DNA from: Micromonospora sicca | GTDB lineage: Bacteria > Actinomycetota > Actinomycetes > Mycobacteriales > Micromonosporaceae | Direction of reading: 5' to 3' | Assembly (NCBI RefSeq): GCF_003172935.1 | Contig: NZ_QGKS01000254.1 | Span: forward strand, 1 to 64,000 | Length of the DNA stretch: 64,000 bases | Shown: positions 1 to 8,407 of the stretch, in pieces | How the letters are laid out: the number at the start of each line of letters is the position of its first letter | Numbering within the stretch: position 1 is the stretch's first letter | Program-made: the position numbers and the translations under genes | The notes under the pieces: model-generated | The model's database searches: none | What the model saw: the letters and a program-made list of their open reading frames with translations, nothing else | What the model was told of the DNA's origin: nothing

Positions 1-2
1 CG

Positions 3-227
3 GTCTACTTCGCCCGCCCGCACTCACCCTGGCAACGTGGCAGCAACGAGAACGCCAACCGGATCCTGCGCGAGTACTTCCCCAAGGGCGTCCCCATCAC
101 CTCCGACCCGAAATACCTCGCGATGGTGGCTTCCGAGATCAATGACCGACCGCGTAAGATCCACGGCTGGAAGAAGCCCTCCGAGATATTCACCGAACTC
201 GTCGAGGCAAATGCTTCCACTGGCTGA
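3..227 (+). CDS. IS30-family transposase, C-terminal fragment (cut by window edge)
   Basis: The first 74 codons read as the end of a DDE transposase of the IS30 family. Visible features are the segment with SNENANRILREYFPKG, in which the glutamate after the asparagine is the expected last residue of the DDE triad, and the typical IS30 tail NDRPRKIHGWKKPSEIF. Translation ends at TGA 225-227. The beginning lies outside the window, so it cannot be said whether the rest is intact. Immediately downstream lies the truncated 3' side of a lipoprotein gene on the opposite strand, so the element end is probably within about 15 bases of the stop codon. Family assignment is from motif recognition. Confidence 0.8.
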   Translation, partial: VYFARPHSPWQRGSNENANRILREYFPKGVPITSDPKYLAMVASEINDRPRKIHGWKKPSEIFTELVEANASTG

Positions 228-570
228 ACCCGCCGAGTGCTTCCTGGCCGTCGCGGCCGTAGGCACAGGAGTACCTGCGCCTTGTATCGGTCTCGTCGAC
301 CGGCTGTTCCTCGGCGCTCAGCTTCGTGTCGGCGGATCCGCCGAGCACCTTCACGGTTACTTCGGCGGGCAGCAGCTTGCAAGCAGAGGTGATCTCCGCG
401 AGCCGAGCCGGTGCGCTGACTTGCGGCGCGCTCGACGTTGGCGCTTCCCAGGTAACCCCAGCATCCGCCTGCTGCCCGCCACTGCCGCAGGCCGACCCGG
501 TGAGCAGCACCGCTGCCATCGCCGCGGCCATCTCGGCCGAACGACGGGTCCTGCCTCGCTTCATCAACAT
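190..570 (-). pseudogene. Lipoprotein gene truncated by the IS30-type insertion
   Basis: The ATG at 570 has a strong ribosome binding site (AGGAGG at 577-582). The product begins with a charged n-region, a hydrophobic stretch and a lipobox-like LTGSACGSGG, so it would be exported and lipid-anchored. The middle part (ITSACKLLPAEVTVKVLGG) resembles the N-terminal part of DUF3558-type actinobacterial lipoproteins, which have a conserved cysteine and a disulfide-linked fold. Reading continues into the complement of the IS30 transposase (from about base 230 downwards), so the last 15 or so residues are IS-derived and the native C-terminus is lost. The DUF3558 link is tentative. Confidence 0.6.
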
Positions 571-857
571 CGTGCACCTCCTGATCTTCAGGGGGCTGAC
601 TCTAACGAGTTCGACCTGTGGGAACAGAAGGAGTTTGTGGCAATGCTCACGAAATTCCCCAATGGCTCCGAGAGTCCACGATCACTGTTGAGGGGTCGCA
701 CGTGAAAGCCGCTCGCGAACGCCTCTGGCAGCGGCAGAAGTGGATGTTTGCAAGGGTGCGTCTCCGTGTGCGTTGCGCTTCGCCTCGATAGCCCGCTTCT
801 GTCGATCGTGTTGCCGCGTTCTGCGGGGAGCGGCACGAGCGTGGGCAGGAACCCTTC
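571..857. other. No recognisable gene
   Basis: Between the lipoprotein start and the DNA alkylation repair gene end I see no ORF with a convincing start, ribosome binding site or family motif. Part of it must carry the promoter of the truncated lipoprotein gene. Short open stretches here look like degraded sequence. Confidence 0.4.
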
Positions 858-1529
858 CTACTTGTCGTGCTGTCGGCGCACCATCTCGCTGATCCAGATG
901 GGCGCGAACGGAGACGTGCAGTTCGGGGGAGTCGGGTAGTCCTCGAGCACCTTCAGGCGCTCGCCGATGTCGATTGCACGGGCGCGGTGCTCGGCGTGCT
1001 CGATCCCGATCTGAGCCAGGCAGTGGTTCATCGCCCACTGCAGGCGGTCCGGGGCGTCTTTCATCTCCGACTCGATGACGTCGAGCAGTCCTGCGAGGTC
1101 GAGGCCCTCGGGCTTCTTGGCCACGCGTTCGGTGGTCAGCGCCCAGCCGGCACTCGCGACCACTGGATCCGGATCGGCGGACCAGGCCAGGCGCAGCTGT
1201 TCGGAGTGCGGGTTCTTCTTCACCACGTAGTTCACGAGCCAGTCGTGCACCTTGGGGGTGCGCGCCTCGCGCAACATGACGTCCAACTCGTCACGCTCGA
1301 ACGCCTTCGGACGGCAGATCAGGATCGCCAGCAGTCTCGCCGCGGTGTCAGCCGTCTCCCAGAGCTGACACGCGAGTTCCTGCTGCGTCTTCAGCCGCTT
1401 CGCGAGCGCACGCAGTTTGCTGAGGTTCACACCGTGATCGTCACCGTGTTTCCCGTTCACCTCGCGTGTCTTCGGGTCCTCGAGCTCGGCCAGCTCGGCC
1501 ATCACCTCGGCCACCGTCGTCTCGCCCAC
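858..1529 (-). CDS. DNA alkylation repair (AlkD-like, HEAT-repeat) protein
   Basis: A 223-residue all-helical protein resembling the AlkD/COG4912 family, whose members use HEAT-like repeats to cradle DNA and excise positively charged alkylated bases. Family-like segments are the N-terminal VAEVMAELAELEDPKTRE, the middle helix pair around VHDWLVNYVVKKNPHSEQ and the C-terminal DRLQWAMNHCLAQIGI. I could not map the catalytic aspartate and tryptophans with confidence. The start is GTG 1529 because AGGAGG lies at 1535-1540, five bases upstream. It stands alone, downstream of and on the same strand as the TnpB element, whose right end is only some 25 bases away; the insertion probably replaced its upstream region. 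Confidence 0.7.
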   Translation of the reverse strand: MGETTVAEVMAELAELEDPKTREVNGKHGDDHGVNLSKLRALAKRLKTQQELACQLWETADTAARLLAILICRPKAFERDELDVMLREARTPKVHDWLVNYVVKKNPHSEQLRLAWSADPDPVVASAGWALTTERVAKKPEGLDLAGLLDVIESEMKDAPDRLQWAMNHCLAQIGIEHAEHRARAIDIGERLKVLEDYPTPPNCTSPFAPIWISEMVRRQHDK

Positions 1530-1554
1530 CTCAGCCTCCTGACCATCACGTGTG

Positions 1555-1800
1555 AGATTCAGCGTCTCTGGTTTCCTATGTGATCCTCAGCGAGGCGGAT
1601 GTTTCGCCGGTGCGAGCGTCCCGGTCGGTGATCGGGGTGGCGTGCACGTGGCGGTGGAAGCCGCGGCCGAGGACTGCCCCGCGAACCCGGTGTGGGTGTC
1701 GCGGGGCGGTGGTGGGAACCGTGTGCGGCACCTGGCGAACCGGCCCTGACGGCTGGGTTTCCTGGGGTGTCCGTCCCGCCGGACGCTTGCCGGCAGTTCC
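1555..1800 (-). ncRNA. Candidate TnpB-associated guide RNA (omega/reRNA) scaffold
   Basis: In IS605/IS607 elements the guide RNA covers the 3' end of tnpB and runs through the element's right end into flanking DNA, which becomes the guide. The last 250 bases of this element are very similar between the two copies. On the minus strand the copies match up to GAAACCAGAGACGCT and then diverge into GAATCTCACACGTG here and ACGGCCGCGATCC at copy 2; those would be the guide starts. The 5' limit given is arbitrary. No transcript evidence is available. Confidence 0.35.
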
Positions 1801-3555
1801 CGGTGGGGAGCCTGCCGGGGCGGGAACCTGCCGTCGCAAGGGCAGCAGGCGTGAAGCCTTGACCGCTGCAGGTCGGACCTGCCTCCGGGTAGGTGCGGTC
1901 TTACGTCGATCCCGCACCGGCCTGATCGTGGCGGCTCGGGTAGGTCGACGGGCCCGGTGACGGACCGGTGTGTCGGTGGCGGTCCGGATCGCGGCGTTGC
2001 CGTTACGGTCGCGGAGGGTTTTGGTCTGGTTGGCCAGGCCCCGGGCGGCGATCCGTTGCGACGCGGCGTGGTCACGGTCCATCGACAGGCCACACGAGCA
2101 GGTGGCCCACCGGTACCCGGCGGCGCTGCGCTCCGGCGTTCTGACGTGCTTGACCGCGCGGCCGCAGCGGGGACAGCCGGACGAGGTGCCACGGACGGGA
2201 ACAGTGACGACGGCGATACCGGCTTTCGCGGCGAGGTGGGCGATGGCGGTGAACACGGCGCCGCGTACCGCACCAGAGAGTCGCCGGTTGAGGCTGCGTG
2301 ACCCGCCACCGGCCTCGAGGGTGGCGAGGTCCTCGACGTAGATGACGGTGGCGCCGACCGCGGTCGCGTGGTCGACCAGCCACCGCGCCGCCGACCAGGC
2401 AAGAGCCTTGTTGAGATGCCGGATCCGGGCGCACACCGCCGAATGCTCAGCCTCCAGGACGACAAGCTTCGCATTCAATGCCGGGGCGTGGGCGGGTCGG
2501 CCGTCACGCAGCCGCGACAGATGATCGGCTTTGGTGTGGAGGTGTTCGCGGTGGCGGCGTAGCCGTACCAGCTTCGCCGACACACCGGTCGCGTCGAACC
2601 GCAACGGGCGCCCCTCGACCAGGACCGAGCCAGCTTGGTCGAGGTCGGCCACGGTCGCGGTCAGCAGGGTGTTCACCCCCCAGTCGACACCCAGCGCCCG
2701 CGTGTGCCCGTCCACCGGCGGCGGGGTGTGCGGGGTCTGCCAGGGCAGGTCGACCCGAACCTTGCCATCACCGGGCCGCAGCGTCGGCGTGCACACCTTC
2801 ACTCCGGCGGGCACGGGTGCCGGCAGCACCACGTCGACGGCATGCCACACCCAGTCGCGGTAGGAGGCCGGCGCCGCGCATACCGGAAGCTGCGACCACA
2901 GCCGCACCACGCGGTCGTCAACCCGGTCGACGACGACCTGTTGCCGATCGGCCGCCGCGAGGCTCACCTGCCGCGCCACGGCCGGCTGACCCTCCAACTC
3001 ACACAGGTCCGCCGGCAGGCGGCCATGCATGTCCATGTATCCGGCGATCTGCCGGGTGCGGTTGCGGATCGTCGCGTTGTCGGTGCCCTCGGACAGCTGC
3101 GCACGCAACGCCGACCATTCCTCACCGGTCCGGGCGAACGGATCGTCCGGCCACGTCGCGAGCAGCGCGGCAACGACCTGCCGGCGGTGACACGCCAAAC
3201 GCAAAGCGCGGGCGGCTTCCTCCTCCGCGATCCGACGAACCCGGTCTGACACCACCACACCCGCCGGCGCCACGGCACCCCAGCCGAGCCGGCGCAACGC
3301 CATCCACCCGCTGCTCGGCAGACGCCTCCCATCAGCCCCGACGCCACCACCAAACACCGCAAGATCGGCATCCGACCAGTGCGCAACGATCACCCCGTCG
3401 GCCATGCCCCGCACCAGGTCCGCCAGCCACCCCACCCGGTCGGCGAACACCCGTCCAGCCACAGGCCTCTGAACTCCGGGTGCGTCGGGCTTACCACCGC
3501 ACAACGCCCGGTACGCGGTGCACGTCGCGGTCGACGTCAACCACGCACCAGCCAC
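1576..3555 (-). CDS. Large TnpB-type RuvC nuclease (IS605/IS607 accessory protein)
   Basis: A 659-residue protein with the TnpB/Cas12-like RuvC core: RuvC-I aspartate in LGVDWGVNTLLTA (about residue 300), RuvC-II glutamate in VIYVEDLATLEA (about 410), a zinc ribbon (GCPRCG about 465, then CSCG) and RuvC-III aspartate in MDRDHAASQRIAARG (about 500). TnpB proteins are RNA-guided nucleases that use an RNA from the 3' end of their own gene. This one is longer than the usual 350-450 residues: it has an N-terminal region of about 280 residues ahead of RuvC-I and an Arg/Pro-rich tail of about 150 residues after RuvC-III. The tail overlaps where the guide RNA scaffold would be encoded, so its composition may reflect RNA constraints. 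Start GTG 3555. All catalytic positions are present, so it could be active. Confidence 0.85.
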   Translation of the reverse strand: MAGAWLTSTATCTAYRALCGGKPDAPGVQRPVAGRVFADRVGWLADLVRGMADGVIVAHWSDADLAVFGGGVGADGRRLPSSGWMALRRLGWGAVAPAGVVVSDRVRRIAEEEAARALRLACHRRQVVAALLATWPDDPFARTGEEWSALRAQLSEGTDNATIRNRTRQIAGYMDMHGRLPADLCELEGQPAVARQVSLAAADRQQVVVDRVDDRVVRLWSQLPVCAAPASYRDWVWHAVDVVLPAPVPAGVKVCTPTLRPGDGKVRVDLPWQTPHTPPPVDGHTRALGVDWGVNTLLTATVADLDQAGSVLVEGRPLRFDATGVSAKLVRLRRHREHLHTKADHLSRLRDGRPAHAPALNAKLVVLEAEHSAVCARIRHLNKALAWSAARWLVDHATAVGATVIYVEDLATLEAGGGSRSLNRRLSGAVRGAVFTAIAHLAAKAGIAVVTVPVRGTSSGCPRCGRAVKHVRTPERSAAGYRWATCSCGLSMDRDHAASQRIAARGLANQTKTLRDRNGNAAIRTATDTPVRHRARRPTRAATIRPVRDRRKTAPTRRQVRPAAVKASRLLPLRRQVPAPAGSPPGTAGKRPAGRTPQETQPSGPVRQVPHTVPTTAPRHPHRVRGAVLGRGFHRHVHATPITDRDARTGETSASLRIT

Positions 3556-3714
3556 TACCCCACGCCCCTACCCGCAGCTACCAACAGTCGACGCTCCACC
3601 ATACGGGACCGGATCCCGCAAATCCGGCCGGCGAACACGGCCACCAGCGAACCGAAACACCACATAGGATCACTTAGCCAACCAGCCAGCAGTGGCACAC
3701 CCTACGAGGAAAGC

Positions 3715-4066
3715 ACGGGTGAACCAGGTGATCAGCAAGCGCATGGTCAAGGGATCGCGTTCGTAGCGGCGAACTGGCTGGCCGGTGGGCCGGTCCAGCC
3801 AGGCCAGGCGGTGCCGGCCGTGCCGGGTAAGCACGGCGTGCACGGTCGGAGCGGGAACGCCCAACAGCGGGGCGAGGCGGCGCGGGGGCGAGCTTGCGGT
3901 CCTGGCGCAGCTGGCAGATCGCCGCTTCAATCGTTGCCGGGGTCTTGCCGGGCAGCCGGCGGGCGACGCTGGGCCGGTCGCGTAGACCGGCCTCACCCTC
4001 GGCCCGCCAGCGGGCCAGCCATTTGTAGCCGGTACCGGATCTGCCGAAAGTAGTGCCCTCGGCGCG
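3715..4066 (-). pseudogene. IS481-family transposase fragment, frameshifted
   Basis: The N-terminal helix-turn-helix part of an IS481-type integrase can be read in two frames: one with YKWLARWRAEGEAGLRDRPS, and after a frameshift near 3880 a second with LGVPAPTVHAVLTRHG and RHRLAWLDRPTGQPVRRYER. The catalytic DDE core is absent. It begins exactly where the ABC permease reading frame stops at 4069, so the fragment probably landed on the 3' end of that gene, and its other side abuts the left end of TnpB copy 1. Confidence 0.7.
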
Positions 4067-4068
4067 AG

Positions 4069-5040
4069 CTAGCTGACCCGGCGCTGGACGCGCCACAGGC
4101 CGACCGCCGCGAGCAGCGCGCTGATACCGAGATGCAACGCCAGTTCGATCCATTGGAAGGGCCAGAAGCGCCCGTTGGGCTGGTAGGCCATGTCGACGTG
4201 GAGGTCGAGCTTGCCGAGACACACCGCAGTGTCACCGAACCTGCCGGTGGCACCAGTCTTCGGGGCGTTGTTGAAACACTCGTTAAAGGCGGCGTCGGAC
4301 AGCTGCCGGCCGTCCGGTGTCAAGAGCCTACTGGTGTTCGTGACCCAGGCGTCCGGTATCTCTACCCCTTTGACGACCGGCCCGCCAGTGATGCTGCCCA
4401 GCGCCCGGGCCTGGTTGATGGTGTCGGCACTCATCGATACGGTGACCCGCTCGGCGGGCATGTAGTTCGGTCGCAGCAGGTTCGGTACGGCGACCTGCAC
4501 CGCGATCACGGCTAGGAACACCATCGCCATCGCCGGCAGGGTGCGGCGTACCAGCAGCCCGGTGACGGCGCCGAGCGTGAAGCCGAAGACGGCGTACCCG
4601 ATTGGCGCGACACCACGCGCGCCGAACAGGATCGCGCTGAACCGGTCGCCGGCCACCTGGTCGACCGGAACCGCTGCCCACGTCAACAGCGCGCTGAGCG
4701 TACCGGCGACGGCCATGCTGGCAAGGCCGAGGACCGTCAGCTTGACCGCGAGCCAGCGGCGGCGGGGCACACTTTGGTTCCACACCAGCCGATGGGTACC
4801 GGTCTCCAGTTCCCGAGCGATGAGCGGCGCGCCCCAGAACGCACCGACGAGCGCGGGTACCAGACCGAAACCGGCGGCGAGGAACAGCATCGTCTGCCCG
4901 TACTGGCTCGGAAGCTGGGATGTGTCGCGCACGGCACGGATGTCCCCGCCGAGGCGCACCAGGTAGATGGCGGCCAGGACCAACAGGAACGCTCCGACGA
5001 GCGCCTGGATACGGAACTGCCGCAAGCTCATCCTGATCAT
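4069..5040 (-). CDS. ABC-2-type transporter permease
   Basis: A 323-residue integral membrane protein. Hydrophobic segments occur at about residues 11-30, 50-72, 100-125, 145-165, 170-195 and 295-318, with a large extracytoplasmic loop of about 100 residues before the last one. The N-terminal segment with LIARELETGTHRLVWNQSVPRRRWLAVK is typical of actinobacterial ABC-2 permeases, where the E-x-G-T motif precedes a cytoplasmic helix. It overlaps the ATPase gene by 4 bases (ATGA at 5037-5040), so the two are translationally coupled and should form one exporter. The substrate is unknown. The stop codon lies at the junction with the IS481 fragment, so the native C-terminus may be slightly altered. 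Confidence 0.8.
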   Translation of the reverse strand: MIRMSLRQFRIQALVGAFLLVLAAIYLVRLGGDIRAVRDTSQLPSQYGQTMLFLAAGFGLVPALVGAFWGAPLIARELETGTHRLVWNQSVPRRRWLAVKLTVLGLASMAVAGTLSALLTWAAVPVDQVAGDRFSAILFGARGVAPIGYAVFGFTLGAVTGLLVRRTLPAMAMVFLAVIAVQVAVPNLLRPNYMPAERVTVSMSADTINQARALGSITGGPVVKGVEIPDAWVTNTSRLLTPDGRQLSDAAFNECFNNAPKTGATGRFGDTAVCLGKLDLHVDMAYQPNGRFWPFQWIELALHLGISALLAAVGLWRVQRRVS

Positions 5041-5924
5041 CGCGCCACCGCCGCACTCGCGCGGGGGACGGCACCCGCTCCGGCGGCCCGCGACATGTAG
5101 GCGAGGACCAGTTCCTCCAGCGTGACCGGCTCGGCGTCCCGCGCCGCGGCACCGTCCCGTGCCGCCGCATCGCCCCGGACCAGGGCGCGGCCACGCTCCG
5201 CCCAGATAACCTCGACCGCGGCGGCCATCCTGGCCGGATCGCCAGCGATCCTGTGGTGCGAGGCGAGCAAATCCCGTACCGGACCGGCGATCTGGATGCG
5301 CGAGTCGCAGAGTACGACGAGGTAGTCACAGACCTGCTCGACATCGCTCAACAGGTGCGAGGAGAGCACGGCGCTGGCGCCGAGTTCGCCCACGAACTCC
5401 ACGAGACCGCGCATGAAGCCTTTGCGCGCCAGGGGATCCAGCGCGGCGGCCGGTTCGTCGAAAATGAGCAGCTCGGGTCGTTTCGCAGCGGCGATGGCCA
5501 ACGCGAGCTGCGCGCGCTGGCCGCCGGACAGCCGGCCCGCCTTCTGCGCCGGGTCGAGGCCGACCTCGGCGATGCGCCGCTTGGCCAGCGCCGGGTCCCA
5601 GGACGGGTTCAGCCAGGCACCCATCCTCAGGTGGTCGGCGATGCTGAACGAGGCGTACACCGGAGTGTCCTGGGCGACGAAGCCGACCCGGGCCAGGTGC
5701 GCCGCGTTGGCTGCCGGTCTGGACCCGAGGACGGACAACGTACCCGCAGTCGGTGCGAGCAGGCCGCAGGCTAGCTGAAGGAGTGTGGACTTACCGGCGC
5801 CGTTCGGGCCGACAAGCCCGACGACATGCCCGCGCGGGATCATCAGGTCACAGTCAGTCAATGCCGTGCGGCGGCCGTACCGTTTGGTCAGCCGCTCGGC
5901 GTGCAGTACGAGTGGTGTTTCCAT
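5037..5924 (-). CDS. ABC transporter ATP-binding protein
   Basis: A 295-residue nucleotide-binding subunit that powers the adjacent permease. It contains Walker A GPNGAGKST, a Q-loop (GFVAQDTPVY), the signature LSGGQRAQLALA, Walker B LLIFDEPAAALDP and the H-loop histidine in VLSSHLL. I chose ATG 5922-5924 because the product then begins with METPLVLHAERLTKRYG, the usual first strand of this domain; the open frame continues further upstream but without family similarity. A divergent two-component system lies about 120 bases away, an arrangement common for drug- or peptide-responsive ABC exporters, so regulation by that system is plausible but not shown. Confidence 0.88.
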   Translation of the reverse strand: METPLVLHAERLTKRYGRRTALTDCDLMIPRGHVVGLVGPNGAGKSTLLQLACGLLAPTAGTLSVLGSRPAANAAHLARVGFVAQDTPVYASFSIADHLRMGAWLNPSWDPALAKRRIAEVGLDPAQKAGRLSGGQRAQLALAIAAAKRPELLIFDEPAAALDPLARKGFMRGLVEFVGELGASAVLSSHLLSDVEQVCDYLVVLCDSRIQIAGPVRDLLASHHRIAGDPARMAAAVEVIWAERGRALVRGDAAARDGAAARDAEPVTLEELVLAYMSRAAGAGAVPRASAAVAR

Positions 5925-6041
5925 AGGCTCATCCTGCGAACGGCGGGCGCGCCGGGCATCGGTCCAAAGCAGGGGCTGGTGCGCAGACGACCCTACTTTT
6001 GACCGGTTCGCGCGAGCCGGCGATTTCCTAGCGTCCTCGGC

Positions 6042-6531
6042 ATGAACACGACACACCGAACGGCAATGAACGCCGTACTGGGGCTGGTCTTCGTCACCGG
6101 GCTCGGGCTCACGGCGTATCTGATCGCGGACAGTTGGGGCGGGGCTCAATTGGTTGTTCGACTGCGTGGCCGGGGTGGTGGCAGGGCTGCTCGCGCTGCT
6201 GCGCGGGCCGCAGCGGACCTGGCCGGTGGCGGGGGGACTCGCGGTCGCGGCGGTGGCGATCGTGGTGGCCCGGGTCGCCGACCTGCCGCAGGAGCCTGGA
6301 CCGGTCACCGCGCTGGCGCTTGCCGTACTCGTCGGCTCGGGGATCCGGACGCTGCCGGGACCGCGCGCCGCGGCCGTTGCGGCGGGCGGGTTCACGGTGG
6401 TGGTGGGCACCTGGCTGACCGCGCTTCCGGACGCGGCGGGCTTCACCGTGGTGACCGTCGTGAACACGGTCACCTGGTTGGTTGCCGTGGCGCTTGGGAT
6501 CGCCCTGCGTGCGGCCGGGCGGGCCTCGTAG
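6042..6531 (+). pseudogene. Frameshifted duplicate of the neighbouring kinase's membrane sensor domain
   Basis: The ATG frame from 6042 encodes MNTTHRTAMNAVLGLVFVTG and one membrane helix. Near 6150 the matching sequence continues in another frame (WLFDCVAGVVAGLLALLRG onward) and ends at TAG 6529-6531. Taken together the two parts align along their whole length with the N-terminal sensor of the next gene; both carry a W-G-(G/T) motif, a LL-RG/R-Q-R-(T/A)W turn and a copy of EPGP(V/A)-ALALAVLVGS(G/A). It therefore looks like a tandem duplication that kept only the sensor and then gained a one-base indel. As it stands only about 36 correct residues would be made. Confidence 0.75.
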
Positions 6532-6532
6532 C

Positions 6533-7684
6533 TTGACCAGGGTGAGCATCTGGGACCGGCTGTTCGGGGTCGCGGCCACGGCGGGACTCGCCGTGGTCTT
6601 CCTCGCCGCGATCGGCATTGAGGCCGTTGCGATCGCGCAGACGTGGGGCACCCGGTACTGGCTCGCGGGCGGTGCGGCCGCCGTCGTGGTCTGTGTGTTG
6701 ACGCTGGTACGGCGGCGGCAGCGGGCGTGGGCGGCTGTCGCCGGTCTCGGGATCGCTGGACTGGCCATCGCGGCGGCCCGGGTGTTCCACCTCCCGACCG
6801 AGCCGGGACCGGCCATGGCGCTGGCGCTCGCCGTACTCGTCGGGTCGGCGGTGCGCGCGCTGCCTGCCGTACCTGCTGGTGCGCTCGCCGCCGGAGGGCT
6901 CGCGGTGGTCGGCGGCGCCTATCTCGCCGCCCGGCCGCAGTCCTCGGGCGCCTCGGGGGTCGTGGCGATGAACGCCGCGTCCTGGCTCGGCGCGGTCGCG
7001 GTCGGGCTGGCGCTGCGGCTGCTGGACGACCGGGCGGCGGCCACCGCGGAGAAAGTACGCCGGGACGAGCGGCTGGAGCTGGCCCGGGAACTGCACGACG
7101 TGGTGGCCCATCACATCACCGGCATGCTGATCCAGGCGCAGGCCGCCCACGTCGTCGCGCGTAAGAACCCGGGGCAGGTGGCAGGGTCGCTGACCGGGAT
7201 CGAGGCCGCCGGCACCGAGGCGCTGCGCGCCATGCGCCGCGTGGTCGGGCTGCTACGCGACGTTGAGGACGCGCCGCCCGCCTCGGCCGGGCCGGAACAG
7301 CTCGGCGTACTCGTCGAGCGCTTCAACCGGCAAGGCCCGCCGGTGCGCCTACGGGTACCCGACGAGAGCGCGGCATGGCCGCCGGAGGTGACCAGCACCG
7401 TGTACCGGATCGTCCGGGAGGCGCTGACGAACGTGGCCCGCCACGCGCCGCACGCCCACGGCGTCACCGTCACCGTCGACCAGAACCCCGCTGGCGTCAC
7501 GGTCGAAGTGGTCGACGACGCGCCGCCGGGCCCCGCCCGCGCCTTTCCCCGCGGCGGGTACGGCCTCATCGGCATGCGCGAACGCGTCGAAACCCTCGGC
7601 GGTACGCTGCACACCGGTCCCCGCCCCGACGCCGGCTGGTCGGTCCTGGCCACCCTGCCTATCCACGATGGACTGTCACGATGA
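6533..7684 (+). CDS. Sensor histidine kinase, NarL/DesK type
   Basis: The N-terminal 150 residues form about five membrane helices with very short loops, so the sensor probably detects a membrane-embedded signal. The HisKA_3 phosphoacceptor is in ELHDVVAHHITG (about residue 188), followed by a HATPase_c domain with an N-box (REALTNVARHAP) and a G-box (GGYGLIGMRERVE). The start is either TTG 6533 or GTG 6542; both give the same membrane topology. The stop overlaps the next ATG by 4 bases, coupling it to the response regulator. With the divergent ABC exporter this forms a typical sensor-regulator-exporter module, possibly for resistance; ligand unknown. Confidence 0.88.
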   Translation: MTRVSIWDRLFGVAATAGLAVVFLAAIGIEAVAIAQTWGTRYWLAGGAAAVVVCVLTLVRRRQRAWAAVAGLGIAGLAIAAARVFHLPTEPGPAMALALAVLVGSAVRALPAVPAGALAAGGLAVVGGAYLAARPQSSGASGVVAMNAASWLGAVAVGLALRLLDDRAAATAEKVRRDERLELARELHDVVAHHITGMLIQAQAAHVVARKNPGQVAGSLTGIEAAGTEALRAMRRVVGLLRDVEDAPPASAGPEQLGVLVERFNRQGPPVRLRVPDESAAWPPEVTSTVYRIVREALTNVARHAPHAHGVTVTVDQNPAGVTVEVVDDAPPGPARAFPRGGYGLIGMRERVETLGGTLHTGPRPDAGWSVLATLPIHDGLSR

Positions 7685-8334
7685 CGATCCGCGTCCTGCT
7701 CGCCGACGACCAGGCGATGATCCGTAGCGGCCTGAAGCTCATCCTCGAAGACCAGCCGGACATCAGCGTCATCGCCGAGGCGTCAGACGGTGTCGACGCG
7801 ATCGCGCAGGCCCGCCAATTGCGTCCCGACGTCTGCCTGGTGGACATCCGGATGCCCCGGCTCGACGGCATCGAGGTGACCCGGGCACTGGCCGGGCCCC
7901 GCGTACCCAACCCGATGCGGGTCATCGTGGTCACCACGTTCGACCTCGACGAATACGTGTACGGCGCGCTACGCGGCGGCGCGGCCGGCTTCATCCTCAA
8001 GGACGCCGGACCGGCCCTGCTCGTCGAGGCGGTACGCGCCGCCCACAACGGCGATGCGCTCGTCTCCCCGTCGATCACCGTACGGCTGCTACGCCACCTG
8101 ACCACGCCGAAACCAGAACCCGACAAGTCGCTGCCGTCGTTGTCGGAACGCGAAATCGAGGTGGTCCGGGAGATCGCACGCGGCCGCACAAACCTGGAGA
8201 TCGGGGCCGAGCTGTTCATCTCCCTGAGTACGGTCAAAAGCCACGTCTCGACCATCCAAACGAAACTCGGCCTACGCAACCGCACCGAGATCGCCGTCTG
8301 GGCCTGGGAGCACCGGATCGTCGAAGCCGCTTGA
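7681..8334 (+). CDS. Response regulator, NarL/LuxR family
   Basis: A 217-residue regulator that receives phosphate from the preceding kinase. The receiver domain (about 1-120) has the acidic pocket DD in LLADDQAM, the phosphorylated aspartate in CLVDIRMPRLDG (about residue 54), the threonine in VIVVTTFD and the lysine in FILKDAGP. The output domain (about 150-215) is a LuxR-type helix-turn-helix with LSEREIEVVREIARGRTN and STVKSHVSTIQTKLG. The likely target is the divergent ABC transporter promoter at 5925-6041; I could not identify a clear operator there. Confidence 0.9.
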   Translation: MTIRVLLADDQAMIRSGLKLILEDQPDISVIAEASDGVDAIAQARQLRPDVCLVDIRMPRLDGIEVTRALAGPRVPNPMRVIVVTTFDLDEYVYGALRGGAAGFILKDAGPALLVEAVRAAHNGDALVSPSITVRLLRHLTTPKPEPDKSLPSLSEREIEVVREIARGRTNLEIGAELFISLSTVKSHVSTIQTKLGLRNRTEIAVWAWEHRIVEAA

Positions 8335-8407
8335 ACGGCAGACAAGCAGCGGCATCGCGCGGACGGATGGGAACTGCCCGACGGACCTCCACTCGGGAAC
8401 GGACCTG

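Larger units (their letters stand above)
1555..3670 (-). mobile_element. IS605/IS607-type element carrying a large TnpB, copy 1
   Basis: The element contains only a tnpB-like gene; no tnpA is present. Its right end (downstream of tnpB) can be placed by comparing the two copies in this window: identity runs through the tnpB stop to the motif whose plus-strand form starts AGCGTCTCTGG (1560 here, 54197 in copy 2), and the flanks diverge beyond it. The left end is less certain. A CACATAGGATCAC motif near 3662, resembling the right-end GATCACATAGG, may mark it, but copy 2 is truncated and cannot confirm this. Confidence 0.6.

Noticed and set aside
2478-3677. Long plus-strand open frame opposite the TnpB gene
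   Set aside because: Its product is Arg/Pro-rich low-complexity sequence typical of antisense frames in high-GC DNA; the minus-strand TnpB has all motifs.
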